From: DATLHO01 sp035539855
GTDB taxonomy: Bacteria; Bacteroidota; Ignavibacteria; OLB7
Assembly: GCA_035539855.1 (NCBI GenBank)
Contig: DATLHO010000294.1
Coordinates: 1 to 13,459 of the forward strand
Length of the DNA stretch: 13,459 bases
Direction: 5' to 3'
The notes under the pieces: generated by a model
What the model saw: only the letters and a program-made list of their open reading frames with translations
What the model was told of the DNA's origin: nothing
The model's database searches: none
Position numbers and translations under genes: made by a program
Part shown: positions 13,265 to 13,459 of the stretch, piece after piece
Position numbering within the stretch: the first letter of the stretch is position 1
How the letters are laid out: the number at the start of each line of letters is the position of its first letter

Positions 13265-13414
13265 GAGTGGTGTTCCGACGTGGATGAAGAGGAGGGCAGT
13301 TACAGACGCTCACAGGGAAGATACTGTCCAGACACGGCCGACGGTATACCCGAATCGAGGTAAAGTCTCTTGCCCCGTAGCGGTAGGGCGGCTACACCTC
13401 GTCACGACTATCGT

Positions 13415-13444
13415 TTGCACAGTGGGTGTCATCACACCTATCTT
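13415..13444 (+). promoter_or_regulatory. Candidate outward promoter at the right edge
   Basis: TTGCAC (13415-13420), 18-nt spacer, TATCTT (13439-13444). The spacer holds an inverted repeat, GGTGT (13425-13429) and ACACC (13434-13438). Any gene served lies beyond the window. Confidence 0.35.
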
Positions 13445-13459
13445 GAGTCCGATGATTGA

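Noticed and set aside
12863..13363. + strand open frame across the small right-hand gene
   Set aside because: Crosses the terminator-like hairpin, has no coherent domain pattern, and lies antisense to a more convincing small protein.
13377..13395. GTAGC/GCTAC stem considered as part of a tRNA or structured RNA
   Set aside because: Only 5 bp; no cloverleaf, anticodon arm or T-loop could be built around it.
1..13459. CRISPR array, insertion sequence or prophage genes
   Set aside because: No regularly spaced direct repeats with unique spacers, and no transposase, integrase or phage protein in any frame examined.

Overview
The window is GC-rich, tightly packed bacterial DNA. Gene content points to a diderm: a probable lipoprotein and a large protein that looks like an outer-membrane beta-barrel ending in Phe. 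Yet the main gene cluster resembles the cell-wall/phospho-signalling locus best known from Actinobacteria (fhaA-fhaB-pstP-rodA-pbpA-pknA-pknB). The combination suggests a high-GC diderm phylum such as Gemmatimonadota; that placement is inference, since the window has no marker gene.

Region 1-7418 (+ strand) is one apparent transcription unit. It starts with a membrane-anchored NTF2-like protein cut by the window edge, possibly the extracytoplasmic half of a Ser/Thr kinase. Next come a PP2C phosphatase with a membrane anchor, two tandem DUF3662-like plus FHA proteins, a PbpA-type class B transpeptidase and a RodA/FtsW-type glycosyltransferase. The likely logic is that a kinase/phosphatase pair sets threonine phosphorylation, FHA proteins read it, and the transpeptidase/glycosyltransferase pair builds peptidoglycan. 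A PLP aminotransferase follows at 7495-8781 with no obvious link to wall synthesis.

The gaps inside this cluster are unusual. Two start codons (2075 and 7495) follow related 33-nt leaders that begin with the same 14-mer. Two others (3092 and 3868) follow A/C-rich, nearly G-free tracts without a Shine-Dalgarno. One of these tracts is the right arm of a long inverted repeat (2928-2966 / 3017-3055) between the two FHA genes.

Region 8782-13459 holds separate units: a small two-helix membrane protein (-), a probable lipoprotein (+) with an inverted repeat over its candidate -35 box, a large Fn3-like/beta-barrel protein (-), a 70-residue possible small beta-barrel protein (-) with a terminator-like hairpin, and a possible outward promoter at the right edge. 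Hairpins or short repeats lie between the convergent gene pairs.
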